This document shows, piece by piece, positions 1 through 8,252 of a DNA stretch of 64,000 nt (its first letter is position 1; each line of letters starts with the position of its first letter). The notes below the pieces were generated by a model. That model was not told the origin of the DNA. It worked only from the letters and a program-made list of their open reading frames with translations, and searched no databases. A program made the position numbers and the translations under genes. Origin of the DNA: CAYWRO01 sp964460345 (GTDB lineage: Bacteria; Planctomycetota; Phycisphaerae; Phycisphaerales; UBA1924); NCBI GenBank assembly GCA_964460345.1, contig CAYWRO010000010.1, positions 1 through 64,000 on the forward strand, read 5' to 3'.

Positions 1-61
1 CCGCTCTGGCTCGCCGCTCAGAATCTGATCACGGGAGGCATCATGTTCGATACCGCGCGTT

Positions 62-388
62 TTGACCGGCTCACCCGCCTCGTCAATCAGCACACATCGC
101 GCCGGGGCCTCGCGCGGAGCGTCGGAGGCGGGGATCGGGGGGGTTGCGGGGGTTGGGCCCGGCGTTGAGGACCGCGTCCGCCGCGTGCTCGAGCTGATCC
201 GCCCCGCGATCCAGTCCGACGGCGGCGACCTCGAGTACATTGGCCTCACCCCCGCCGGCATCGTCCAGATCCGCCTCCACGGCGCCTGCGTCGGCTGCCC
301 CTCCAGCGCCGTGACCCTCCAGATGGGCATCGAACGCAACTTGCGCGAGCACATCCCGGAGGTCAAAGGCGTCGAAGCGCTCGACTGA
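62..388 (+). CDS. NifU-type Fe-S cluster scaffold domain protein
   Basis: Small protein that likely carries nascent Fe-S clusters to apoproteins in the cytoplasm. Residues 35-108 match the NifU C-terminal (Nfu) domain: a VRRVLELIRPAIQSDGGDLEY-type opening, then the cluster-binding CxxC at C76 and C79 (GACVGCPSS) and the usual C-terminal helix. The start is doubtful. This frame opens only with TTG at 62 and has no Shine-Dalgarno. A GGGAGG followed by ATG at 43 lies just upstream in another frame, which runs to a stop at 166-168 across G-rich homopolymers. A one-base indel in the G tract near 137-143 would join the well-supported start to the Nfu domain, so the N-terminal 33 residues given here may be wrong. 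The domain call is firm. Confidence 0.75.
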   Translation: MTGSPASSISTHRAGASRGASEAGIGGVAGVGPGVEDRVRRVLELIRPAIQSDGGDLEYIGLTPAGIVQIRLHGACVGCPSSAVTLQMGIERNLREHIPEVKGVEALD

Positions 389-391
389 TAA

Positions 392-450
392 CGGTCAATG
401 GACAATGGTCAATGACCAATGCACCATGCACGATGGTCAATGATTAATGA
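392..450. repeat. Short-word tandem repeat (CAATG/GGTCAATG type)
   Basis: Directly after the Nfu stop, words such as GGTCAATG, ACAATGG and ACCAATGCACCATG recur in degenerate tandem. A second low-complexity stretch built on CACTCTTCACT and GTGCAC lies at 494-518. The same vocabulary recurs at 10912-11007 and 16278-16335. No ORF here looks like a protein family. Confidence 0.6.
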
Positions 451-525
451 AGAGGCTTGACGGTTGCGTTGTCCATCGGCGCTCCGCACTGGGCACTCTT
501 CACTCTTCACTGTGCACTACGACGG

Positions 526-562
526 GTGGCATGCCCACGCGGTACTCCGCGCGGGCATGTGG
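526..562. repeat. GTGGCA-family hairpin, diverged
   Basis: GTGGCATGCCCACGCG is followed by a short loop and CGCGCGGGCATG, forming an imperfect hairpin. It belongs to the GTGGCAC-framed hairpin family seen repeatedly in this window. The rest of 519-943 is G+C-rich with further small inverted repeats, for example around 600-625 (GGGGCGCAGCCCC) and 700-725. I see no convincing gene between 389 and 943. Confidence 0.45.
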
Positions 563-943
563 GGCGTCGTCGACAAACAGAAGCGCAGCATGGGGGTGCG
601 GGGGCGCAGCCCCTGCGCCGCAAAAAAGAGAATGCCAACGCGCCCGAAGCGATGCGCCTTTACCGGACGACATTGCCTACGAACGAAGCGTCGCGATGGC
701 AGGGGGAGTACCCCCTGCCCGACCCCGGGGGGCTCGTGCCGCCTCCGGCGGCGGATAGAAGAAGATCCCCGCGCGGCGACACGGCGCGCTGATCAGAGCC
801 GCGTGCGGAAGCACGCGAAACCGGCGCGCCAGCGCCGCGGTCAGGTCCGCAACGTGTGGCACGCCCACACGGCACGCCGCGCGTAGTGGTGCGGGCCTGG
901 CGCCCGCCAGCCTGCCCCGCGCGTTCCAGGCGCTCGCCCCGAC

Positions 944-1771
944 TCAGCAACCCTTGTAGTCAGAATAGATGCACACATCGTCCTTGCGCACTGAGAATCG
1001 CTCCGACCGATCGCGAGTCACCGCGGTTCCCTCGACGTACAAGGTCTCCAGCGCCGGCAGGTCTTCGAGCAGGTCGAGCGTGGCGTCCGTGATGCGGGTG
1101 TGCGCGAGCCGCAGATTCTCCAGGCGGCGGCACGCGCCAATGCCGGCCAGAGCATGGTCGCCTATGTCCGTCTTCGAGAGCGAGAGCAATCGAAGCAGCG
1201 TCAGCCGTGGCAGGCCTTCGGCGATGGCGTCGTCCGCGAGCCGACAGTCCTCCAGGTACAGGTTCAGGTCGTCCAGATCGGTGAGCCATGCCAGACCCGT
1301 GCCGCGGACACTGGTGTTGTTGAGGGTCAGCAGGCCCAGGTTCGGCAACCGGCCCAGATACTCGAGCCCGCGATCGGTGATGAGCGTGTCGTCCGCACTG
1401 AAGCTCCAGAGCTCCGTGAGCGGCAACAGTTGTTGCACGCCTTCGTCGGCGATGCCTGTTCCGTCCAGATAGAGCTCCCGAAGGCCGGTGTGCGCCGCGA
1501 TGGCGGCGGCGCACGCATCGGTGACCTCCGCGGCGTCGTGAACCTGAAGGCTGGAGAGCGATGTGTGCTTCAGAATCGCTAGCAGGCCGCGATCGGTCAT
1601 TCGCTCGCTGGAAATGTGGAAACTCGCGAGCCGTGTCGCTCGCCTCGCGAACTGAACGAGGCCGTCGTCGGTGACAGCAGTGTTATAGAGGGCGAGCGAC
1701 CGGATCGTCTCGATGTTCGCCAGTCCCAGCAGGCTTTCATCTGTGAACCGTTTGCCGCGAATGGTGGGCAT
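944..1771 (-). CDS. Leucine-rich repeat protein
   Basis: Protein of 275 residues made almost wholly of leucine-rich repeats of about 24 residues, with units such as LRELYLDGTGIADEGVQQL and LGLLTLNNTSVRGTGLAWL. This is the T-x-I-T-D-x-G-L pattern common in planctomycete LRR proteins. No signal peptide or membrane segment is visible, so it is probably cytoplasmic and binds a protein partner that the sequence does not identify. The ATG at 1771 lies 4 bp after the ftsY stop, so the two genes are probably co-transcribed; the longer open frame that overlaps ftsY is not needed. The N-terminal MPTIRGKRFTDESL leads straight into the first repeat. Function unknown. Confidence 0.75.
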   Translation of the reverse strand: MPTIRGKRFTDESLLGLANIETIRSLALYNTAVTDDGLVQFARRATRLASFHISSERMTDRGLLAILKHTSLSSLQVHDAAEVTDACAAAIAAHTGLRELYLDGTGIADEGVQQLLPLTELWSFSADDTLITDRGLEYLGRLPNLGLLTLNNTSVRGTGLAWLTDLDDLNLYLEDCRLADDAIAEGLPRLTLLRLLSLSKTDIGDHALAGIGACRRLENLRLAHTRITDATLDLLEDLPALETLYVEGTAVTRDRSERFSVRKDDVCIYSDYKGC

Positions 1772-1775
1772 GTTC

Positions 1776-2756
1776 TTAGGCCTCGAACAGCGCTTCGACG
1801 AAGGAGTCGGGATCGAACGCCGCCACATCTTCGGGCCGCTCGCCCGTGCCCACGAACTTCACGGGGATGTCCGTCTGCGAGCGGATCGCGACGACCGCGC
1901 CGCCGCGGGCCGTGCCGTCGAGCTTGGCGAGGAAGATGCCCGTGACGTCGATCGCCTTCGTGAACTCCTCGGCCTGCCGCAGCGCGTTCTGCCCGCTGGT
2001 CGCATCGAGCACGAGGATCGTCTCGTGCGGCCCGCCTTCGATCTGGCGCGACACGACGGAGCGGATCTTCGTGAGCTGGCGCATCAAGGGGTCCTGCGTG
2101 TGCAGGCGGCCGGCCGTGTCGATGATGAGGACGTCGATCTTTCTCGCCTTCACGGCCTGGCAGGCGTCGAAGGCGACGGCGGCGGGATCTCCCCCCTGCT
2201 GCCCCTTGATGACATCGACGCCGAGGCGCTCGGCCCAGATCTCGAGCTGCTTGACCGCGCCGGCGCGGAAGGTGTCGCACGCGGCGAGCATGACGGTTTT
2301 TCCCTGTTCGCGCATCAGGTAGCAGAGCTTCGCGATGCTCGTGGTCTTCCCCGCGCCGTTGATCCCCGCGACGAGGATGACCGTGGGGCCGCCGCCCTCC
2401 CCCGACGCCGCGAAGCGCAGACGCCGGTCCTCCTCCGGCCACATCGCCTTCAGCTCGCGCTTCATGTAGGCGAGGGCGTCCTCTCCCTTCGTCTGTTTGC
2501 CCGCCTTCCAGTCGGCGCGGATGCCGTCGATGAGCGTCTTCGTCGCGGCGACGCCGACGTCGGCCTTGATCAAGGCGGCCTCGAGTTCCTCGATGAGCGC
2601 GGCGTCGAGCTTGCGTCCCCGCAACAGCGACTTAAAGCCGCCGGTCACCCCCCCCACCACCCCCTCGACCGCGCCGCCAACGGCCTCGCCGACCGCCTCA
2701 CGCGTGCGCGTCAGGGCCGACGTGAGCTTTGAGAGTGTCTTCTTGAAGAGCGCCAT
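1776..2756 (-). CDS. ftsY: Signal recognition particle receptor FtsY
   Basis: SRP receptor GTPase that docks ribosome-nascent-chain complexes at the inner membrane for co-translational insertion. 326 residues, near the size of the minimal NG-domain forms, without the long acidic A domain of E. coli. The N domain is helical (residues 1-115). The G domain shows the P-loop GINGAGKTT (131-139), DTFRAGAVKQLEIW (161-174), DTAGR (213-217), LDATSGQ (250-256) and the guanine-specificity motif AKLDGTARGG (277-286). It appears to be first in a two-gene unit with the LRR protein. Confidence 0.96.
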   Translation of the reverse strand: MALFKKTLSKLTSALTRTREAVGEAVGGAVEGVVGGVTGGFKSLLRGRKLDAALIEELEAALIKADVGVAATKTLIDGIRADWKAGKQTKGEDALAYMKRELKAMWPEEDRRLRFAASGEGGGPTVILVAGINGAGKTTSIAKLCYLMREQGKTVMLAACDTFRAGAVKQLEIWAERLGVDVIKGQQGGDPAAVAFDACQAVKARKIDVLIIDTAGRLHTQDPLMRQLTKIRSVVSRQIEGGPHETILVLDATSGQNALRQAEEFTKAIDVTGIFLAKLDGTARGGAVVAIRSQTDIPVKFVGTGERPEDVAAFDPDSFVEALFEA

Positions 2757-2888
2757 GGCAATCCGTCACGAAAGCAGGCCGCCGCCGAGGGCGACCGCGG
2801 CTGAAGAACAATTAAGGCCCGGCGTGGGCTCACCGGGCCTGGCGAAGTTCACCGCACTGCTCATGCAGGTCCCGAACAACGCGGGATT

Positions 2889-4172
2889 CTAGCGGGAGCG
2901 GGCCTCCTGAGGCGCGGGACGGGCCCCGCTTCGCGCCGCCATGCCGCCGGCGCGGGCGATCGCGGCGTGCTCGGCCCAGAACTGCTCGAACGTGGCCTGG
3001 ATCGTGAAGCGCTGGGCGTGGATTTGGGCCGCCGCGCCCATGCGCCGCCGCAGCGTTTCGTCAACAATGAGCCGAAGGGCGGCCGCTTCCCACTCGGCCG
3101 GCTCGCGCCCGGGGAGCACGAACCCGGTGACGCCCGCCGCGACAACCTCGCGCGGGCCCCCCTCGTCAGCCACCAGCACCGGCAGCCCGCTCGACTGGCT
3201 CTCCAGGACGACCTGCCCGAGCGTGTCGGTCAGCGAGGGGAAGATGAACAGGTCCGATGAGGCGTACAGCGCAGCGAGCTCATCGCCGTGGCGAAAGCCG
3301 AGGAAGTGCGCGCCCTGCCCGGTGAGCGTGCGCCCCATCGCCGCGCGGTAGGGGCCGTCGCCGACGAGGATGAGTTCGACCCGGCGGCCACTCGACGCGG
3401 CCGCAGCGCGGAGGCGCGGCCAGATGGCCGCCAGCAGCGGCAGGTTCTTCTCGATGCTGATGCGCCCGATGTAGAGAAGCTTCACCGAACCGACATCCAC
3501 GCCGAAGCGCGCCCAGATCGATGGATCGCGGGCCGAGGCGCGGAAGCTCCCCAGCGCGATCCCCGGCAACAGGCGCACCATTCGCTCGCGCCGAATCCCG
3601 AGCGCGGCGAGCGACTGCATGTACTCTTCGCTCCGCGAGAAGATCCGCGCGAAGCGGCCGTAGACGAACCGCATGAAGCCGCGCGTGATCGCCGTGTAGG
3701 TCGGGTCGCCGAAGAGATGGTCGATGTACGCGGGGAAGTCCGTGTGATAGACCCCGGCCACCGGGCAGCCAAGCCGCCGCGCGGCCAGCAGACCGGCAAG
3801 CCCGACCGGCCCCGGCGTCGAGATGTGAATGACATCCGGCCGGAATGCCGCCGCCACTCGAAGCAGCGCCCGCGCCGGCGGTACGGCCAGTTGCAACGTT
3901 TCGTACCCCGGCATCGCACCGGCCAGCAGCGGCCTGACGTTGACGATGTGCGGCCGGTCCGGCGGGATCAGCCGCGTCGACGTGGCGATCAACAACTCGC
4001 GACCTGCGGCTGCGGCCTGCTCGCCCATATCTCGGATAAAGCGGGAGACGCCGTTGACGTCGGCGAGCGTGTCGGTGAAGAGCATGAGGCGGAGCGAATC
4101 CGCCCGCAGCGCATCGGCGTCGACCGAAGGCGACTGTGCCCCGGCCCTCAAGCCCGTTTCAGCGCTGACCAA
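2889..4172 (-). CDS. Glycosyltransferase family 4 (GT-B)
   Basis: Retaining glycosyltransferase that likely adds a hexose to a lipid or polysaccharide acceptor at the cytoplasmic membrane face. The N-terminal half carries LMLFTDTLADVNGVSRF, the substrate-loop pattern of alpha-mannosyl/glucosyltransferases. The C-terminal GT1 half carries LLYIGRISIEKNLPLL, LILVGDGPYR, FLGFRHGDELAALYASSDLFIFPS and the donor-binding ETLGQVVLE-like segment (DTLGQVVLESQSSGLPVL). The frame stays open to 4304 only by reading through the tRNA-Val gene, so that start is rejected. TTG at 4172 has GGAAG upstream; ATG at 4085, just before LFTDTL, is an alternative. The acceptor cannot be read from the sequence. Confidence 0.85.
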   Translation of the reverse strand: MVSAETGLRAGAQSPSVDADALRADSLRLMLFTDTLADVNGVSRFIRDMGEQAAAAGRELLIATSTRLIPPDRPHIVNVRPLLAGAMPGYETLQLAVPPARALLRVAAAFRPDVIHISTPGPVGLAGLLAARRLGCPVAGVYHTDFPAYIDHLFGDPTYTAITRGFMRFVYGRFARIFSRSEEYMQSLAALGIRRERMVRLLPGIALGSFRASARDPSIWARFGVDVGSVKLLYIGRISIEKNLPLLAAIWPRLRAAAASSGRRVELILVGDGPYRAAMGRTLTGQGAHFLGFRHGDELAALYASSDLFIFPSLTDTLGQVVLESQSSGLPVLVADEGGPREVVAAGVTGFVLPGREPAEWEAAALRLIVDETLRRRMGAAAQIHAQRFTIQATFEQFWAEHAAIARAGGMAARSGARPAPQEARSR

Positions 4173-4213
4173 GGGAATCTTCCGCGGCCCCCGTGAACCG
4201 GGGTGGAGGAAAG

Positions 4214-4287
4214 TGGGCGATACAGGACTCGAACCTGTGACCTTCTGCGTGTCATGCAGACGCGCTAGCCAACTGCGCCAATCGCCC
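4214..4287 (-). tRNA. tRNA-Val (anticodon GAC)
   Basis: Complete cloverleaf on the minus strand. The acceptor stem GGGCGAT pairs with ATCGCCC, the D arm is GCGC/GCGC with an AGTTGGCTA loop, the anticodon stem TCTGC/GCAGA holds loop ATGACAC, and the T arm is ACAGG-TTCGAGT-CCTGT. The anticodon GAC reads GUC and GUU. CCA is not encoded. Confidence 0.95.
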
Positions 4288-4376
4288 GGAAAGCCCGCAC
4301 GCACGCGGCGGGCGGGTCAGCATTATAGACCTGTGTGCGGCGGCGGAAAGCCCGGCGGGAGGAAATCACCGGCCGG

Positions 4377-4392
4377 GCCCGCGGCCGCGGGC
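4377..4392 (-). terminator. Possible hairpin terminator after the OmpA-like gene
   Basis: A perfect 16-bp palindrome GCCCGCGGCCGCGGGC begins 17 bp past the stop of the OmpA-like gene. No T-tract follows on the minus strand, so intrinsic termination is uncertain. Confidence 0.3.
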
Positions 4393-4408
4393 TGTCAGAA
4401 CCGCCCGA

Positions 4409-5035
4409 TCAGCGGTCGACGATCACAATCTCGACGCGGCGGCTGTCCTTCTTGGTCGCCTTGGGGTTCGCGGAGCCGAAGCCGGCGAAGTAGATCCGGT
4501 CGGCCGGGATTCCCTTGCTGGCCAGGTACTGCTCGACGGCCATGGCCCGCTCGCCGCTGAGGCGCTCGTTGGTCTTCCAGTTGCTCTTCTTGATCGGATC
4601 GGAATCGGTGTACCCCTCGACGCGGATGACCTTGCCGGGGTAGCGGCTCTGGATGACGCTGGCGATCTGATCCAGCGAGCGCTTGGACGTGGCCTTGAGC
4701 GTCGCCTGGCCGGAGTCGAAGAGGACGTCCCCCGCGACGCCGACGATGAGCTCGCCCGCGCCGGCGGTCACGCCCGTGACGCCGCTGATCCCTTCAAAGC
4801 CGGTGTTGCCGCGCTGGCGGCCGGCATCATTGAGTTGGCTCTCCAACGCTGCCCGCTCGCTCTCCAGCGAGCCGAGAGCGGCCTCGTACTGGGCCGTCTT
4901 GGAGCGAAGTTCGGCGTTCTCCGCCGTAAGCCGCTCGTTCTCGGCCTTCATGCCGTTTGAGCAGCCGCCGAGCGTTGCCGCCGCGATGGCGCCGACCACC
5001 AGAACACCCATCTTCCGCACGCGTCCATCCATCAC
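4409..5035 (-). CDS. OmpA-family peptidoglycan-associated lipoprotein
   Basis: Envelope lipoprotein that probably tethers the outer membrane to the cell wall, like Pal. 208 residues: a signal peptide with lipobox LGGC (lipidated C25), an alpha-helical coiled coil of Glu/Leu heptads (about 30-70), a Gly-rich linker, and an OmpA C-terminal domain (about 95-208). The domain contains VLFDSGQATLK, VEGYTDSDPIKK, NERLSGERAMAVEQYL and RIYFAGFGSANP. The peptidoglycan-binding Asp/Arg pair is represented by the TDSD and SRRVEI segments. Asp at +2 is absent (Ser follows Cys), which by E. coli rules favours the outer membrane. The prepilin peptidase gene lies 132 bp upstream on the same strand. Confidence 0.88.
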   Translation of the reverse strand: MMDGRVRKMGVLVVGAIAAATLGGCSNGMKAENERLTAENAELRSKTAQYEAALGSLESERAALESQLNDAGRQRGNTGFEGISGVTGVTAGAGELIVGVAGDVLFDSGQATLKATSKRSLDQIASVIQSRYPGKVIRVEGYTDSDPIKKSNWKTNERLSGERAMAVEQYLASKGIPADRIYFAGFGSANPKATKKDSRRVEIVIVDR

Positions 5036-5167
5036 CGCACCTCCGTGCTGTCAGTCCAACGCAAAAACCCGCGCATCCCAGCGCGAACGCCAAACGCTAC
5101 CAGAATCGGCCATCGTGTCAACCTGTCAACAGAAACAGACTGGGACACTGCCGCCTTCTCCAACCTT

Positions 5168-6808
5168 TCAAGGGATATTGACAGGCATCGCGAACATTCT
5201 TCCCAGCCCCCATTCGACCAGCGGCTTGCACAGCACCACGAGGATCGTTGCCACGGCCAGGTACGGCCCGTACGGCATCGCGCGCGACAACCGCCCGCTG
5301 GCGATGTTGCTGACGATCACCCAGAAGATCCCGACGAACGCCGCGGCGAAGAACGCCACCGTGGCATCGATCCACCCCAGGCACGCCCCGACCGCGGCCA
5401 TCAGGTGGACGTCCCCCAGCCCCATCGCCTCCTTGCCGAAGGCGATCGACCCGAAGATGCGCACGCCCCAGACGACCGCCCCGCCGATCAGGTAGCCAAG
5501 CAGCACACCGCCCAGCACCTTCAGCACCAACGGCGGCTCCCCGCCGGCCACGCCCCACCCCTGCTTGGTCGCCAGCCACGCCAGCCCCATGGCCCCGGCC
5601 CACCCCAGCACCGCCGCGGGCGCGAGGAACGCCATCTCCCGCACCATCTCCCGCCGCGCGTGGGGGTACTGGATCCACATCTCCGCCCCGCCTTCCGGCT
5701 CCCCCTTGCTGGCCTCCTCCGCCGCCGGGGAACGGCCGCGGTTGAGGATGCGCGTCAGGATCGCCCCGAGGATCGGCCCACCCACCACGCCCGCGGCGAT
5801 CGAGTACCACAGCGGCCATCCCACAGCCGGGGCGATCAACGCCACAATGGTCGTAAGGCCCACGACCGAGCCGAGGACCAACGCGGTTGTCAGCAGCACC
5901 CCGCCGCGCGGCTCTTCGCCCTCTGTTGCCTGCCCCTCGCCCTCGCCTTCATCCGGTTCGCCGCCCGCCGGGGCCTTGCGCTGCGCCTTCATCTCCGCCA
6001 GCGCCTGCTTCTCCCATGCTTCGTAGTCGAGGAAGCTTCGCTTGATCACGCCGGTCCGGATCAGCAGCAGGCCGAGCCCCAGCCCCGCAACGCCTCCGAG
6101 GCCCGCCCCGACTCCCCACCACGAGCGCGCGTTGGCGATCGCCCAGTCCCAGGCGTACCCATCCGCGCCCGCCACCTCGGCCGTGTACCGCCATCCTCCT
6201 CCCTGCCCCTGCCACTGCATCCACGCCGCGTGCCCCACGTGGAAGACCACGCCGACGACCGTCGCGAACCAGGGAATCGCCAGGGGGATCGTGAATGTCT
6301 TCGCATCCACCAGCGTCATCGCCACCAGCGAGCCGACCAGCACGAGAAGCACGACGAACTCCGGCCACGTCGCGCCAAGCCCGTTCCTCGCCCACTCCGG
6401 CCGGATGCTCGCCCAGTCCACCCCGAGCCACATCGCCCGTCCATCAGCCCCGAGCCACCCGAACGCCTCGATCCCGTACCACAGGATGAAGAACGCCAGG
6501 AACAGGCACGCGACGAGCAACTCCACGAGCGGGTACTCCGGGCTGATCCGACTCTTGCAGTACCGGCACCGTCCGCGCAGGAAGATCCAGCCGAAGATCG
6601 GGATGTTGTCCTTCCACGACAGCTTCGTCTCGCACTTCGGGCAGCGGCTGGCGGGAAAGATCACATCCAGCCCGAGCGGCATGCGGTAGACCAGCACGTT
6701 GGTCAGTGACCCCACGCACGCGCCCACGGCGAAGAAAAAGAACGCCAGGGCGATCCACGGCATCATGGTCGTCAGGGTGTATCGCCACGGGGCCATCGCG
6801 AGGAGCAT
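5168..6808 (-). CDS. Prepilin peptidase (A24 family) with large internal insertion
   Basis: Bifunctional inner-membrane aspartyl protease and N-methyltransferase that processes type IV prepilins and T2SS pseudopilins; the likely substrates are the GspG-K-like proteins at 56-60 kb. An N-terminal membrane segment precedes a zinc module with two CxxC pairs (C56/C59 and C81/C84) and SPEYPLVELL. The catalytic aspartates are D168 (LVDAKTFTIP) and D466 (GLGDVHLMAAVGA). At 546 residues it is about twice the usual size. The extra length lies between the two aspartates, normally about 60 residues apart, and includes extra hydrophobic segments and a Glu/Gly-rich cytoplasmic stretch near EPDEGEGEGQATEGEEP. 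Start is ATG at 6808, with further in-frame ATGs close by. Confidence 0.88.
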   Translation of the reverse strand: MLLAMAPWRYTLTTMMPWIALAFFFFAVGACVGSLTNVLVYRMPLGLDVIFPASRCPKCETKLSWKDNIPIFGWIFLRGRCRYCKSRISPEYPLVELLVACLFLAFFILWYGIEAFGWLGADGRAMWLGVDWASIRPEWARNGLGATWPEFVVLLVLVGSLVAMTLVDAKTFTIPLAIPWFATVVGVVFHVGHAAWMQWQGQGGGWRYTAEVAGADGYAWDWAIANARSWWGVGAGLGGVAGLGLGLLLIRTGVIKRSFLDYEAWEKQALAEMKAQRKAPAGGEPDEGEGEGQATEGEEPRGGVLLTTALVLGSVVGLTTIVALIAPAVGWPLWYSIAAGVVGGPILGAILTRILNRGRSPAAEEASKGEPEGGAEMWIQYPHARREMVREMAFLAPAAVLGWAGAMGLAWLATKQGWGVAGGEPPLVLKVLGGVLLGYLIGGAVVWGVRIFGSIAFGKEAMGLGDVHLMAAVGACLGWIDATVAFFAAAFVGIFWVIVSNIASGRLSRAMPYGPYLAVATILVVLCKPLVEWGLGRMFAMPVNIP

Positions 6809-6881
6809 GGGACCATTATTCGGTCCTTCGGGGGCCCCTGCTCAAGCGCGGCTTTCGTCCACGCCTCCGCTACACTCGCCC

Positions 6882-8252
6882 ATGGCTCCGACGCCGCCGG
6901 ATTCCGGCTCGAAATCCTCCTCTCTGCGCTTCGGCGCGGGGCTCAGCGGTCACCTTGACCCCGCGATCGCCGCCGAGCAGGCGTGCGAGCAGGCGCTGAC
7001 CCAGCTTGGCGACCGCGCGGACGCCGTGGACCTGGCCTTTCTCTTCATTGCCGACCGCCACGGGGCGAGCGCCCAGCCGATCGCCGAGCGTGTCCGCCGC
7101 GGGCTGGGGCTGGGAGGGGGGGCCGGGTGCCTCATTGGCGTGACGGCGTGCGGCGTCGCGGGGGGCGAGGCGGAACTCGAGGACACGCCCGGCGTCTCGA
7201 TCCTCGCCGCTTCTCTTCCGGGCGTNNNNNNNNNNNNNNNNNNNNNNNNNNNNNNNNNNNNNNNNNNNNNNNNNNNNNNNNNNNNNNNNNNNNNNNNNNN
7301 NNNNNNNNNNNNNNNNNNNNNNNNNTTCAGCGTGCCGATGGGCGCGCTGCTGTCGAGCCTTTCGAAGGCGGCCAGGCTGCGGGGAAGCGCCGCAGGTCAA
7401 GGCGCCGTTGCTGCGCCAATCCTCGGCGGCATGGCCTCTCTCGGCCGCCGGCCCGACACCAACGTCTTCATCCTCAACGATGAGCTTTCCATCAACGGCG
7501 GCGTCGGCGTCTCTCTCTCCGGCGCGATCGACGTCGCCGCGGTCGTCAGCCAGGGGTGCCGGCCGATCGGGACGCCGCTTGTCGTGACGGCGTGCAGGAA
7601 GCAGCTTCTGCATGGGCTTGCGGGGCGGCCGGCGCTGGAGGTGCTCGCGGAGATCGTTTCATCGCTGAATGAGCACGAGCGCGAGCTGCTGCGGACGCGC
7701 GGGCTCTTCCTCGGCCGCGCGGTCAACGAGTACAAGGAGCGCTTCGGCCGCGGCGACTTCCTCATCCGCAACGTCATCGGCATCGACAAGCGCGCTGCGC
7801 TCAATGCGTTCGGCGGCGACGATGTGGAAGGGGAGGAAGGTGTCAGCAGCGGCGGGGCGCGGGGGGGAGGGAAAGGCGTCGGGGGGGCGATCGCCGTGGC
7901 GGAGCTCTTGCGCATCGGCCAGACGGTGCAGTTCCACGTGCGCGATGAGCAGACGGCCGATGAGGACCTGGCCCTGCTGCTGGACGGGCAGAAGCTCTAC
8001 GACCCGCCCGCGGGGGCGCTTCTCTTTACGTGCAACGGCCGCGGCAGGGAACTCTTCGGCGAGCCGCACCACGACGCCCGCGCCATCGCGCGGGCTTTCT
8101 CGCCGACTGCCGGTTCCATGCCCTCCGAAGCGCGGGCGCCTTCACTGCCGCTCGCCGGGTTCTTCGCCGCCGGAGAGATCGGCCCGATCGGGGACGATGT
8201 CTTCGTCCACGGCCAGACCGCGTGCATCGCCCTCTTCCGCGAGCTTCGCTAA
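6882..8252 (+). CDS. FIST domain signal-transduction protein (contains assembly gap)
   Basis: FIST (F-box, intracellular signal transduction) proteins are proposed sensors of small ligands such as amino acids and are often found near signalling genes. The N-terminal half has the FIST_N pattern (ALTQLGDRADAVDLAFLF, GCLIGVTACGVAGGEAELE). The C-terminal half matches FIST_C: GCRPIGTPLVVTACRK, LFLGRAVNEYKERFGRGDFLIRNVIG, GALLFTCNGRGRELFGEP and AGFFAAGEIGPIG near the end. ATG at 6882 is the start; the frame further upstream is not family-like. The 100-N run (7226-7325) interrupts FIST_N, so the true length is unknown. It ends in a 4-bp convergent overlap (CTAA) with the next gene. Confidence 0.85.
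   Translation: MAPTPPDSGSKSSSLRFGAGLSGHLDPAIAAEQACEQALTQLGDRADAVDLAFLFIADRHGASAQPIAERVRRGLGLGGGAGCLIGVTACGVAGGEAELEDTPGVSILAASLPGXXXXXXXXXXXXXXXXXXXXXXXXXXXXXXXXXXFSVPMGALLSSLSKAARLRGSAAGQGAVAAPILGGMASLGRRPDTNVFILNDELSINGGVGVSLSGAIDVAAVVSQGCRPIGTPLVVTACRKQLLHGLAGRPALEVLAEIVSSLNEHERELLRTRGLFLGRAVNEYKERFGRGDFLIRNVIGIDKRAALNAFGGDDVEGEEGVSSGGARGGGKGVGGAIAVAELLRIGQTVQFHVRDEQTADEDLALLLDGQKLYDPPAGALLFTCNGRGRELFGEPHHDARAIARAFSPTAGSMPSEARAPSLPLAGFFAAGEIGPIGDDVFVHGQTACIALFRELR

Noticed and set aside
4173..4304. N-terminal extension of the GT4 glycosyltransferase
   Set aside because: The extra codons (GDWRSWLARLHDTQKVTG and on) are simply the tRNA-Val gene read as protein.
5045..6709. A 554-codon plus-strand open frame opposite the prepilin peptidase
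   Set aside because: Its His/Arg/Pro-rich composition is the mirror of the real gene, whose catalytic motifs are on the other strand.
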